DNA of 64,000 bases, from NCBI GenBank assembly GCA_034666985.1, contig JAXDKS010000016.1, forward strand, positions 50,574 to 114,573, read 5' to 3'. Below are positions 25,995-33,923 of this stretch, piece after piece. A program made the translations under genes and the position numbers. The notes beneath the pieces were generated by a model. The model was not told where the DNA came from. It worked only from the letters and a program-made list of their open reading frames with translations, and did no database searches. How positions within the stretch are numbered: the first letter of the stretch is position 1; each line of letters opens with the position of its first letter. The stretch is from DATARR01 sp034666985 (GTDB taxonomy: Bacteria; Acidobacteriota; Thermoanaerobaculia; Multivoradales; UBA5704).

Positions 25995-27130
25995 ATTCCG
26001 GCGATGACCTGAGCGCCGGCCCTGGCTTCGACAGCGACCGCAACTCGGACCAGATCCGGTCCGACATCGACCGCACCCGCGCTGACATGGACGAAACGTT
26101 CAGCGCTCTCGAGTCGAAGCTCACCCCGGGGCAGATCCTGGAGGAGGCCTGGGGCCTCTTCAAGGGCGGCTCCAGCGCAGGAGCGACCAAGCTCCTCCGC
26201 GTCGTCCGCGAGCACCCCCTGCCGGCGGCCGTGATCGGCCTCGGCGTCGGATGGCTGCTGGTGGAGAGGTCCCGTGGCCTGGACAGCGAGTCCGCCGACT
26301 ATGGCAATGGCGGCTCCTATGGCGGGAGCTCCTATGGTCGGAGCAGCTATGCCCGGAGCCGCTACGGCTCTTCGAGCTACAGCGAATTCGATTCCGGGGA
26401 GGACTGGGAGGACTCCGAGTCCTCCGGCAAGCTGGCCGCCGCCCGCGACAAGGTCAAGGACGTGGCGAGCAGCGCGAAGGACGCCGTCTCAGGTGCTGCG
26501 GACACCGTCGGCGAGAAGGCCAGTCACCTCAAGGACCAGGCTCTCGACCTCGGCCACAAAGCCCAGGACAAGGCTCTCAATCTCGGCCACAGGGCCCAGG
26601 ATCAGGCGGTGCAGCTCAAGCGCAAGGCCAAGACTCAGGTGCGGCGCGCCCGCACCGGTTTCTGGCAGACCATGGAGGAGAACCCCCTCCTGGTCGGCGC
26701 CGCGACCCTGGCCCTCGGCGTCGTCGCCGGCCTCGCCATCCCCTCGACCGACGTCGAGGACGAGTGGATGGGAGAGACCCGCGACCAGCTCGTGGATCAG
26801 GCCAAGGAGCTCGGGCAGGAGGCCCTCGACAAGGGCAAGCAGGTGGCCGACACCGTGGTCGACAAGGTCAAGAACGAGGCTGAGGCTCAGGGCCTCACCC
26901 CGCAGAACCTGGTCGACAAGGTGAAGACCGTCGCCCAGGAAGCTACCAACACCGCCAAGGAGGAGGTCAAGAAGCAGGCCCCCGCTCTGGCCAACGCGGG
27001 TGGCGACGGAGGTCAGCAGCCCGGTGGGCAGGCTCCCGGAGCTCAGCCGGGTGGACAGGCCCAGGCCCCCGCGGCTCAGCCCCAGCCGCCGGCTCCCGCC
27101 TCGCAGCCGGAGCTGGCCAACAAGCGTTGA
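25970..27130 (+). CDS. DUF3618-domain protein with LEA-like repeats
   Basis: 386 residues. DUF3618 lies at about 22-60 (RNSDQIRSDIDRTRADMDET, then FSALESKLTPGQILEEAW). A membrane-associated segment follows (about 85-102), then a Ser/Tyr/Gly-rich stretch with repeated YGGSSYGRSSYARSRYG. Next are Lys/Asp/Ala amphipathic repeats (LGHKAQDKALNLGHRAQDQA), a second hydrophobic segment (LLVGAATLALGVVAGLAIP), and a Pro/Gln/Ala-rich tail. It ends the stress operon and probably bridges membrane and cytoplasm. Confidence 0.85.
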   Translation: MAEREDFLNSGDDLSAGPGFDSDRNSDQIRSDIDRTRADMDETFSALESKLTPGQILEEAWGLFKGGSSAGATKLLRVVREHPLPAAVIGLGVGWLLVERSRGLDSESADYGNGGSYGGSSYGRSSYARSRYGSSSYSEFDSGEDWEDSESSGKLAAARDKVKDVASSAKDAVSGAADTVGEKASHLKDQALDLGHKAQDKALNLGHRAQDQAVQLKRKAKTQVRRARTGFWQTMEENPLLVGAATLALGVVAGLAIPSTDVEDEWMGETRDQLVDQAKELGQEALDKGKQVADTVVDKVKNEAEAQGLTPQNLVDKVKTVAQEATNTAKEEVKKQAPALANAGGDGGQQPGGQAPGAQPGGQAQAPAAQPQPPAPASQPELANKR

Positions 27131-27144
27131 GCGATTCGCCCTGA

Positions 27145-27175
27145 CGGGGCGCGGTCCCTATCGGGCCGCGCCCCG
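27145..27175 (+). terminator. GC-rich terminator-like hairpin
   Basis: CGGGGCGCGG and CCGCGCCCCG form a perfect 10-bp stem with an 11-nt loop, 15 bp after the operon stop. No T-run follows, as is common in GC-rich genomes. Confidence 0.6.
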
Positions 27176-27196
27176 ATCCGGTATCGTCGGCGCGCC

Positions 27197-27691
27197 ATGA
27201 CGATCCGCCGCATCGAGCCCGGCCCTGGCCAGGAGTCGGTCTGGGATTATCCCCGCCCGCCCCGCGTGGAGGAGTCGTCCCGGCTCGTCCAGGTCCGCTT
27301 CAACGGCGTCATCCTCGCCGAGACGTGCCAGGCCCTGCGCGTCCTCGAGACCAGCCATCCTCCCGTCTATTACTTTCCGCCCGCGGACGTCCGCATGGAG
27401 CACCTCAAGCCCAATCCTCGGGCCACCTGGTGCGAGTGGAAGGGCCTCGCCCGCTACTACGACGTCGAGGTGAACGGCCGGTCGGCCGCGGCCGCGGCCT
27501 GGTACTACCCCCTGCCCACCCTCATCTACGACGGCATCAAGGAGCACGTGGCCTTCTATCCCCAGGTCATGGAAGCCTGCTTTGTCGACGGCGAGCAGGT
27601 CCGCTACCAGGAGGGGGACTTCTACGGCGGCTGGATCACCGACGAAATCGTGGGGCCCTTCAAGGGTGGGGCGGGGACGATGGGGTGGTAA
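27197..27691 (+). CDS. DUF427 family protein
   Basis: 164 residues. DUF427 core at about 35-130: VRFNGVILAETCQALRVLET, YYFPPADVRMEHLKPN, TWCEWKGLARYYDVEV and AAAWYYPLP. A second, shorter DUF427 protein lies at 30832. The fold is a compact beta structure; its biochemical role is not established. It lies alone between a hairpin and a toxin-antitoxin pair. Confidence 0.9.
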   Translation: MTIRRIEPGPGQESVWDYPRPPRVEESSRLVQVRFNGVILAETCQALRVLETSHPPVYYFPPADVRMEHLKPNPRATWCEWKGLARYYDVEVNGRSAAAAAWYYPLPTLIYDGIKEHVAFYPQVMEACFVDGEQVRYQEGDFYGGWITDEIVGPFKGGAGTMGW

Positions 27692-27734
27692 AAGACCCTT
27701 GCGCGAGGGCGCGCCTTGGGGTAATGTATTGTCC

Positions 27735-28034
27735 ATGGCAACGACGCGAAGCGCGGCGGCTCGATATTTCCCTCTGGACGAGGCTGACGAAGACGGTCCT
27801 CAAGCACGGCAGGAGGCTTCCATGAAGGCGCAGAATCCGATTCCCCAGATCATCCCGAAGATGAGCCCCGTGATGGAGCGCCTCTTCCGGGCCGGGCACC
27901 TTCAACTCCCTACCCGCGACCTGGCCTCGCTCGGTCTGCCTGCGGCTCGTCCGGCGAGCTCTTCAGACAAGAACAAGATGTCGCTTACCGAGGCTCTGAT
28001 GCTCGACCGCGGCGAGGGCAGGTTTGCCCGCTAG
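27735..28034 (+). CDS. Probable antitoxin of PIN-domain pair
   Basis: 99 residues from ATG at 27735. No recognised DNA-binding domain; the middle (NPIPQIIPKMSPVMERLFRAG) is hydrophobic and could bind the toxin groove. The tail contains KMSLTEALMLDRGEGRFAR. Assignment as antitoxin rests on position: it overlaps the PIN toxin start by 11 bp and is of usual size. Confidence 0.6.
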   Translation: MATTRSAAARYFPLDEADEDGPQARQEASMKAQNPIPQIIPKMSPVMERLFRAGHLQLPTRDLASLGLPAARPASSSDKNKMSLTEALMLDRGEGRFAR

Positions 28035-28428
28035 CGTCCTGTATCTGGACTCCTCGGCTCTCGTAAAGCTCATCCTGCCGGAGGCTGAGACCGTTCCTCT
28101 CCTCCGTATGCTGCTTTCCTGGCCTTATCGGATCGCCAGCCAAGTCGCTTTCGTCGAGGTCCATCGCGCCGTTCGCCGGGCTTCCGAGGACGACGTGGTC
28201 CTGCAGCGCGCCGAAGAAGTCCTCAACACGATCCATTTCATGGACGTCCATAGTGGAGTCCTCTGCGAGGCGTCGCATCTCCAGCCAAGGACTTTGCGCT
28301 CTCTGGACGCGATCCACCTTGCATCGGCCCTCAACCTGCGCCCTGAGCTGGGAGCGATGGTCACCTACGATGGCGGCATGACCGAGGCTGCCAAGCGCCT
28401 GCACCTCAAGGTCCTGGCGCCGGCCTGA
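28024..28428 (+). CDS. VapC-like PIN-domain toxin
   Basis: 134 residues from TTG at 28024. PIN ribonuclease signature: VLYLDSSALVKLILPE with the first Asp, Glu in FVEVHRAVRR, LDAIHLASAL with the third acidic residue, and VTYDGGMTEAAKRL with the last Asp. The four-acid site looks complete, so an active single-strand RNase is expected. The gene overlaps its putative antitoxin and ends 3 bp from the convergent egtB gene. Confidence 0.88.
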   Translation: MPASVLYLDSSALVKLILPEAETVPLLRMLLSWPYRIASQVAFVEVHRAVRRASEDDVVLQRAEEVLNTIHFMDVHSGVLCEASHLQPRTLRSLDAIHLASALNLRPELGAMVTYDGGMTEAAKRLHLKVLAPA

Positions 28429-28431
28429 CTC

Positions 28432-29730
28432 TCAATCGGCTCCCTTCGCCAGCCGGATCCCTGTGAACTGAAAGCGGGTGTCCCCCGCCCAGAAGTTGCG
28501 GTAGCTGGCGCGGATGTGGTTCTCCGGCGTGGCGCAGGAGCCGCCGCGCAGGATGCGGACGTTGTCCATGAACTTGCCGTTGTACTCCATCAGGGGACCT
28601 GCGAAGGGCTGGTAGCCGGGGTAGGGCTCGTAGTGGTTGGAGGTCCACTCCCAGAGGTCGCCGCCCATTTGGAGAAGGTCGGCGCCGCCGCCGCTGTCGC
28701 CGTGGGCCGGACGGGGATGGAGGGCGCCGGTGTCGAGGAAGTTCCCGCCCCGGCCGGGGAAGCCGGAGACCCGGGCGGCGTGCTCCCACTCCCGCTCGGT
28801 GGGAAGGCGGGTCCCATCCCAATCCCCTCCCTGCTGCGCCTTCCAGCGGGCGAAGGCGTCCGCCTCGTAGAAGCCAACGTGACAGACGGGCTCGTCCGGG
28901 TCGAGATCGCGCGTGCCGGAGAGGGTCCAGAGCCGCCAACGATCCCCATCTCTCTCCCAGTACAGGGGGGCCTCCCAGCCCTGGTCCTGGACCTTCGCCC
29001 AGCCGTTCGACAGCCAGAGGAGGGGATTGCGATAGCCGCCGCCGGCGATGAATTCCAGGTACTCGCCGTTGGTGATCAGCCGGTTCGACAGCGCGAAGCC
29101 ATCGAGCCAGGCCTTGTGGACGGGCATCTCGTTGTCCCAGCACCAGCCGCCCTCGACGTTGCCGAAGTCGTGGAGCCCGCCCCGGAAAGGGATCCAGCGG
29201 AGGGCAGGGACTCCTTCCTGCCCATCGGGCACCGCGGGCCGGTACGCCTCCCGCAGCTCGGGGACGTTGCTGCCCAGGATGTGCTTCACCTCCGTCACCA
29301 GCAGCTCCTGATGCTGCTGCTCGTGCTGGATGCCGGTGGTGACCAGGAACCGCAGGCGGTCGAGGTCTTCCCCTTGGGCGTTGCCGAGCAGCTCCGCGAC
29401 GCGGCCGTCCACCGACTCGCGGAACTGATAGACTTCCTCGTTGCTGGGCCGGGTGACGAGGCCGCGGTGGTCGCGCCGGATGCGGGGGCCGAGCGACTCG
29501 TAGTACGAGTTCATCACGTATTCGAGCCGGGCATCGTCCGCCGAGTAGCGGCCGAAGGGCTCCAGGACGTTCTTGGCGAAAAACCAGGTCGTGTGGCCGA
29601 GGTTCCACCACGGCGGGCTGACGTCCGGCATGGACTGGATGCGGTAGTCCTCCGGCCGCAGCGGCCGGCAGAGGTCGACGCTGAGGTTGCGGGTCTGGCA
29701 GTAACGGTCCAGGAGCTGTGCTCGATCCAC
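28432..29730 (-). CDS. egtB: EgtB-type sulfoxide synthase (DinB plus FGE-sulfatase domains)
   Basis: 432 residues. N-terminal DinB-like helical domain with iron ligands His46 in WWNLGHTTWF and His136/His140 in HEQQH. C-terminal formylglycine-enzyme-like domain at about 170-430 (FDISN-type core as HKAWLDGFALSNRLITNGEYL; LPTEREWEHAARV; GGDLWEWTSN; RGGSCATPENHIRASYRNF). EgtB joins hercynine to a thiol donor with O2 in ergothioneine synthesis. No egtD methyltransferase gene is in the window, so substrate choice (EgtB versus OvoA-like) is inferred from domain order. Confidence 0.88.
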   Translation of the reverse strand: MDRAQLLDRYCQTRNLSVDLCRPLRPEDYRIQSMPDVSPPWWNLGHTTWFFAKNVLEPFGRYSADDARLEYVMNSYYESLGPRIRRDHRGLVTRPSNEEVYQFRESVDGRVAELLGNAQGEDLDRLRFLVTTGIQHEQQHQELLVTEVKHILGSNVPELREAYRPAVPDGQEGVPALRWIPFRGGLHDFGNVEGGWCWDNEMPVHKAWLDGFALSNRLITNGEYLEFIAGGGYRNPLLWLSNGWAKVQDQGWEAPLYWERDGDRWRLWTLSGTRDLDPDEPVCHVGFYEADAFARWKAQQGGDWDGTRLPTEREWEHAARVSGFPGRGGNFLDTGALHPRPAHGDSGGGADLLQMGGDLWEWTSNHYEPYPGYQPFAGPLMEYNGKFMDNVRILRGGSCATPENHIRASYRNFWAGDTRFQFTGIRLAKGAD

Positions 29731-29826
29731 GTGGTTCCCCTCCCCGGCGAGCCATTGTATACCGCTCGTCTTCCGCCTTCGGTGCCCGCGGTGTAGTCTG
29801 GCCTTTCTCTTGCGTCATCGGGGTGT

Positions 29827-29842
29827 GAGTAGTATATTACTC
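29827..29842. promoter_or_regulatory. Palindromic operator/-10 of TA module
   Basis: GAGTAGTATATTACTC is a near-perfect palindrome with a TATA core, 21 bp before the antitoxin ATG. It would overlap the -10, as expected for an autoregulated toxin-antitoxin promoter. Confidence 0.55.
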
Positions 29843-29862
29843 AGGAGCAAGAGGATTCTGCC

Positions 29863-30264
29863 ATGTCTCGTTTCCAAGCCCAGACCACCGCAACCCTCGA
29901 CGAGGAGCTTGCTGACCTGCGCGAGCGGCTCGGCTTGCGAGAGAACCAAAGGGCCGAGCTGCTCCGCGAGCTCGCCGAGCTCGCGGCCTGGGTGATTCGG
30001 CAGGCCGAAGCCGGCCGCAGGATCGAGGCGCGACGTGGCCAGGATGTCGAGACTCTCCGGAGTCCGGCTGTCGAGCGGTTGCGCCGGACGCGCGACGAGA
30101 GTGTCGTGGGACGGATCGAGCTGACAGATGCCGAAGTCGAACGGCTCGCCGAGATCCTCGATCGCGGCTTCTCTCCGTCTCCTGCTTTGCGCAAGGCGCT
30201 CTCGCGGCTTGCCGAATCGAAGCGGCGGCCACCGCGGCTCCATTGGAAAGACACCGCGGCCTGA
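29863..30264 (+). CDS. DUF1778/TacA-like antitoxin, extended
   Basis: 133 residues, longer than the usual 90. The N-terminus (TTATLDEELADLRERLGLRE) is ribbon-helix-helix-like, the middle is helical, and the C-terminal LTDAEVERLAEILDRGFSPSPALRKAL resembles the segment by which DUF1778 antitoxins cap their acetyltransferase toxins. It ends 3 bp before the GNAT gene, and the pair has a palindromic operator. The middle insertion of about 40 residues is unusual. Confidence 0.7.
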   Translation: MSRFQAQTTATLDEELADLRERLGLRENQRAELLRELAELAAWVIRQAEAGRRIEARRGQDVETLRSPAVERLRRTRDESVVGRIELTDAEVERLAEILDRGFSPSPALRKALSRLAESKRRPPRLHWKDTAA

Positions 30265-30267
30265 TCC

Positions 30268-30798
30268 ATGCCCTTCCGCATCGAGGTGCTGGGGCGGCAC
30301 CATCGAGCCTTGCTCGAGGACTTCCGCAACCAGCACCAGTCCCTAGTCGACTACCTTTGCCGCTTCGCCCTGCGGCACGCGGAGAAAGACCTCCTCGCGC
30401 GCACCTTCCTTGCTATCGAGGGTGCAGCCGATGAGGAACGCCTCGCGGGATACTTCACCCTGGCCACCGCCAGCGTGGAGCGGACCGCGGTGGGTTCGAT
30501 TGAATCCCTCGACCGGCTGCCCGGCTTTCCGATCCCAGCCGTGCTGCTCGCGCGTCTCGCTGTCGACGATCGCGTGCAGGGCCAAGATCTCGGCCGGTAC
30601 CTGTTCGAGGAGGCGCTCGGACTGACCCTCCAACTCGCTCGCAGCGGCCCGGTCGCGTTCCGCCTCTTCGTGACGGATGCCATCGATGAGGGGGCGGCGC
30701 GGTTCTCTGAGCACTTCGGCTTCTCACGACTCACCGGTGAATTCCCCTGCCGGATGGTGCTTGACTTGAAGCCTCTTTTGGCCGGTCTTCCAGGCTAA
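30268..30798 (+). CDS. GNAT acetyltransferase, TacT-like toxin
   Basis: 176 residues. GNAT core: a strand GYFTLATASVE, then LLARLAVDDRVQGQDLGRYLFEEAL, the acetyl-CoA loop (a Q-x-x-G-x-G/Y variant, here VQGQDLGRYL), and FSEHFGFSRL near the end with the conserved Phe-Gly-Phe. Toxins of this kind acetylate charged tRNA. Context (DUF1778-like gene 3 bp upstream) supports a toxin role over a housekeeping acetyltransferase. Confidence 0.82.
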   Translation: MPFRIEVLGRHHRALLEDFRNQHQSLVDYLCRFALRHAEKDLLARTFLAIEGAADEERLAGYFTLATASVERTAVGSIESLDRLPGFPIPAVLLARLAVDDRVQGQDLGRYLFEEALGLTLQLARSGPVAFRLFVTDAIDEGAARFSEHFGFSRLTGEFPCRMVLDLKPLLAGLPG

Positions 30799-30831
30799 AC
30801 TGCCGAGGCAGGTCAGGAGGAAAGGACAGGT

Positions 30832-31116
30832 ATGCCGAAGGCTATCTGGAACGCAAAGGTCATCGCCGAGACGGACAAGTTCGAGCTGGTGGAGGGGAAC
30901 GTCTACTTCCCTCCCGACGCGGTGAAACGCGAGCACCTGAAGCCCAGCGACACCCACACGGTCTGCGGCTGGAAGGGGACGGCGAGCTACTACACGGTGG
31001 TGGTGGACGGCGTGGAGGGGAAGGACGCCGCCTGGTATTACCCGGAGCCCAAGCCGGCGGCGGCGGAGATCAAGGACCACATCGCCTTCTGGCGGGGCGT
31101 CAAGGTGGAGCGGTAA
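30832..31116 (+). CDS. DUF427 family protein (short form)
   Basis: 94 residues with a strong GGAGGAAAGG ribosome site. The whole length is the DUF427 domain: WNAKVIAETDKFELVEGNVYF, DAVKREHLKPSDTHTVCGWK, and DAAWYYPEPKPAA. It is directly followed by the nitronate monooxygenase-like gene with no gap, so they are probably cotranscribed. Shorter and more typical than the paralogue at 27197. Confidence 0.92.
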   Translation: MPKAIWNAKVIAETDKFELVEGNVYFPPDAVKREHLKPSDTHTVCGWKGTASYYTVVVDGVEGKDAAWYYPEPKPAAAEIKDHIAFWRGVKVER

Positions 31117-32154
31117 GTGTCCCTCCTCAAGACTGGCCTCCTCGAGACGGCCGTCACCCGCCAGCTCGGCATCGAGGTGCCGCTGATCTGCGGCGCCATG
31201 TACCCGTGCAGCAACCCGGAGCTGGTGGCCGCGGTCTCCGAGGCCGGCGGCATCGGGGTGATCCAGCCACTCTCCATGGTCTACGTCCACGGTCATGAAT
31301 TCGGGGCGGGCCTGAAGCTCATCCGCACTCTCACCTCCAAGCCGGTGGGGATGAACGTCATCGTCGAGAAGTCCTCCAAGGTCTATCAGGAGCGCATGCA
31401 GCGCTTCGTCGATCAGGCCGTCGAGGCAGGCATCCGCTTCTTCGTCACCTCGCTCGGCAATCCTCGCTGGGTGGTGGAGAAGGCCCACGCGGCCGGCGGC
31501 TTCGTCTACCACGACGTCACCGACCGCAGGTGGGCGATGAAGGGACTCGAGGCTGGCGTAGACGGGTTGATCGCGGTCAACAACCGGGCCGGGGGCCATG
31601 CTGGGGGCAAGGGTGAGGAGGAGCTCCTCGCCGAGCTGTCGGACCTCGGCGTGCCGGTGGTCTGCGCCGGGGGGATCGGCGATGAGGAGGACTTCGTCCG
31701 CGCTTTGCGCATGGGCTACGCCGCCGTGCAGATGGGTACCCGCTTCATCGCCACGACCGAGTGCACGGCCCATGCAGACTACAAGCGGGCCATCGTGGAG
31801 GCGGACGCGGACGACGTCGTGCTGACGGAGCGCATCACGGGGGTGCCCGTGTCGGTGATCCGCACTCCGTACATCGACAAGGTGGGGACCAAGGCCGGCC
31901 CTCTCGCCCGCTGGATGCTCAAGGGGCGGAAGACCAAGCACTGGATGCGGACGATCTACGCCCTGCAGTCGGTCTGGAAGCTGAAGCGCTCCTCCGCGCG
32001 CGCCTTCTCCTACCGCGACTACCTCCAGGCCGGCAAGAGCGTCGCCGGGATTGAAAAGGTCGAGCCGGCCGGGGAGATCGTGCGCCGGTTCCAGGCGGCG
32101 GCACAGTCAGTGGAGCGGTCGCGATGCGCGCCTGCATCCCAGACAAGGACCTAA
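31117..32154 (+). CDS. Nitronate monooxygenase/NPD-like flavoprotein
   Basis: 345 residues from GTG. TIM-barrel of the 2-nitropropane dioxygenase family: IEVPLICGAMYPCSNPELVAAVS, PVGMNVIVEKSS, NNRAGGHAGGKGEEELL (flavin phosphate region), VCAGGIGDEEDFVRAL and AVQMGTRFIATTE. It probably oxidises alkyl nitronates with FMN and O2, although enoyl-reductase-like members exist. The last codons run into the GGAC repeat (stop TAA at 32152), so the C-terminus overlaps the next gene by 31 bp. Confidence 0.88.
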   Translation: MSLLKTGLLETAVTRQLGIEVPLICGAMYPCSNPELVAAVSEAGGIGVIQPLSMVYVHGHEFGAGLKLIRTLTSKPVGMNVIVEKSSKVYQERMQRFVDQAVEAGIRFFVTSLGNPRWVVEKAHAAGGFVYHDVTDRRWAMKGLEAGVDGLIAVNNRAGGHAGGKGEEELLAELSDLGVPVVCAGGIGDEEDFVRALRMGYAAVQMGTRFIATTECTAHADYKRAIVEADADDVVLTERITGVPVSVIRTPYIDKVGTKAGPLARWMLKGRKTKHWMRTIYALQSVWKLKRSSARAFSYRDYLQAGKSVAGIEKVEPAGEIVRRFQAAAQSVERSRCAPASQTRT

Positions 32155-33923
32155 AGGACTGCAAGGACTGCAAGGACACGGAGGTTTTCTTGTCCTTGCA
32201 GTCCTTGCTGTCCTTTGGGTCCTTGCTGTCCCGGGTGCTCGCTTCGGCGTTTCTGCTATGCGTCCTCCTAGCAACCCACCCGCCCGCCCACGCCGCGCCC
32301 CCCGACCTCTTCGTCGACCGCGCCGCCGACTGGGGCCTCGCCTTCACCTATGCGAGCGGGCGGACGGGCGAGCTCTACTTCCCGGAGATCATGGGTGGCG
32401 GGGCGGCTCTCTTCGATTACGACAACGACGGCGATCTCGACGTCTTCGTCGTCCAGGGGCATTCCTTGAAGCCTGGCGCGACGGTGGGGCCGGAGGGGCG
32501 GGGCCGGCTGTTCCGCAACGACCTGATCACGCCGCAGGGAAGGAACGCCGTGCCGCGGTTCGTGGACGTCACGGAGGCGAGCGGGATCCGGGCCACGGGT
32601 TATGGGATGGGGGTGGCGACCGGTGACTACGACAACGACGGCAGAACTGACCTCTACGTCGCCAACTTCGGCTCCAACCAGCTTTGGCACAATGAGGGAG
32701 ATGGCAAGTTCACCGACGCGACGGCCAAGACGGGCACTGACGATCCGCGCTGGAGCGCCGGCGCGGCCTTCGCCGATCTCGACCGCGATGGGTGGCTCGA
32801 CCTGTTCGTCCTCAACTACGTGGACTTCTCGGTCCAGAACAACGTCCGCTGCTACGCACCCAGCAGTCGCCGCGACTACTGCGGACCCCAGGCTTTCCCG
32901 CCGGTGACGAGCCGTCTGCTGCGCAACCGGGGAAACGGTACTTTCGAGGATGTTTCTCTCAAGTCCGGCATCGGCCGCAAGGCCGGTCCAGGTCTCGGGG
33001 TGGTGGCTGCCGATCTCGACGGCAACGGCTGGCCGGACCTCTTCGTGGCCAACGACGGCAGCCCCAGCTTCCTCTGGCTCAATCAGAAGGATTTCACCTT
33101 CAAGGAGGACGGGCTGCTCGCCGGCGTGGCCGTGAACGCCGCGGGGAAGCCCGAGGCCGGGATGGGGATCGCCCTCGGCGATTGCGATGGCGACGGCGAC
33201 GACGATCTGCTCATCACCCATCTGACGGGGGAGACCAACACGCTCTACCTCAGCCAGGGGGGCGGGCTGTTCGAGGACGCCACCGCCCGCTCAGGGCTGG
33301 GTGCGCCGAGCCTCCCCTATACGGGCTTTGGCACGGCCTGGCTCGACTTCGACAACGACGGCTGGCTCGACCTCGCGGCCTTCAACGGCGCCGTGAATCT
33401 GAACGGCGCCCAGTGGGCCAAGGGCGACCTCTTCCCCTATGCCCAGCCGGACCAGCTCTTCCGCAATCAGGGAGGCGGACATTTCGTGGCGGTCGGACCC
33501 GAGGCCGGCGTGGCCTTCCGCACGCCCCGGGTCTCCCGCGGCGCGGCGTTCGGCGATGTGGACAATGACGGTGATACGGACATCTTAGTCGTGGACACGG
33601 ATTCGCCGGTGCGCCTGCTGGTCAACGAGAGTGGCAGCCGCAATTCCTGGCTCGGCCTGCGGTTGGTGGGAAAGCCTGTGGGCGCCCGGGTCGAGGTGCG
33701 GCGCAAGGGCTCCCTTTCCCTTTGGCGGCGGGCGGCCACGGATGGCAGCTATGCCTCGGCGAGCGATCCCCGCGTTCTGGTGGGGCTGGGCGCTTCCTCG
33801 GAGGTGATGGAGGTGCGGGTTCTCTGGCCGGACGGCATCGTCGAGATCTTTCCTCCTCCCCCCCTGCGGGCCTACACCACGCTGGTCCGCGGCACGGGCA
33901 AGGCACCGGAGACCAGGCCGTGA
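32124..33923 (+). CDS. CRTAC1-like FG-GAP/VCBS protein with ASPIC/UnbV domain
   Basis: 599 residues if started at the first ATG. Residues about 8-32 are encoded by a GGAC repeat (KDLKDCKDCKDTEVFLSLQS). A hydrophobic export segment ending THPPAHA (about 52) follows, so a later start such as a TTG within the repeat is possible. The mature part has FG-GAP repeats with DxDxDG calcium loops (YDNDGDLDVFV, YDNDGRTDLYV, LDRDGWLDLFV, CDGDGDDDLLI). A C-terminal ASPIC/UnbV domain (SRNSWLGLRLVGKPVGARVE...VRVLWPDGIVE) completes it. It is extracellular or periplasmic, translationally coupled to a TPR protein. Confidence 0.88.
   Translation: MRACIPDKDLKDCKDCKDTEVFLSLQSLLSFGSLLSRVLASAFLLCVLLATHPPAHAAPPDLFVDRAADWGLAFTYASGRTGELYFPEIMGGGAALFDYDNDGDLDVFVVQGHSLKPGATVGPEGRGRLFRNDLITPQGRNAVPRFVDVTEASGIRATGYGMGVATGDYDNDGRTDLYVANFGSNQLWHNEGDGKFTDATAKTGTDDPRWSAGAAFADLDRDGWLDLFVLNYVDFSVQNNVRCYAPSSRRDYCGPQAFPPVTSRLLRNRGNGTFEDVSLKSGIGRKAGPGLGVVAADLDGNGWPDLFVANDGSPSFLWLNQKDFTFKEDGLLAGVAVNAAGKPEAGMGIALGDCDGDGDDDLLITHLTGETNTLYLSQGGGLFEDATARSGLGAPSLPYTGFGTAWLDFDNDGWLDLAAFNGAVNLNGAQWAKGDLFPYAQPDQLFRNQGGGHFVAVGPEAGVAFRTPRVSRGAAFGDVDNDGDTDILVVDTDSPVRLLVNESGSRNSWLGLRLVGKPVGARVEVRRKGSLSLWRRAATDGSYASASDPRVLVGLGASSEVMEVRVLWPDGIVEIFPPPPLRAYTTLVRGTGKAPETRP
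32140..32236. repeat. GGAC-periodic inverted repeat, copy 2 (inside coding sequence)
   Basis: The left arm contains AAGGACCTAAAGGACTGCAAGGAC. The right arm is its complement (TCCTTGCAGTCCTTGCTGTCC). It covers the end of the nitronate monooxygenase gene and the N-terminal codons of the CRTAC1-like gene, whose leader it encodes. Confidence 0.8.
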
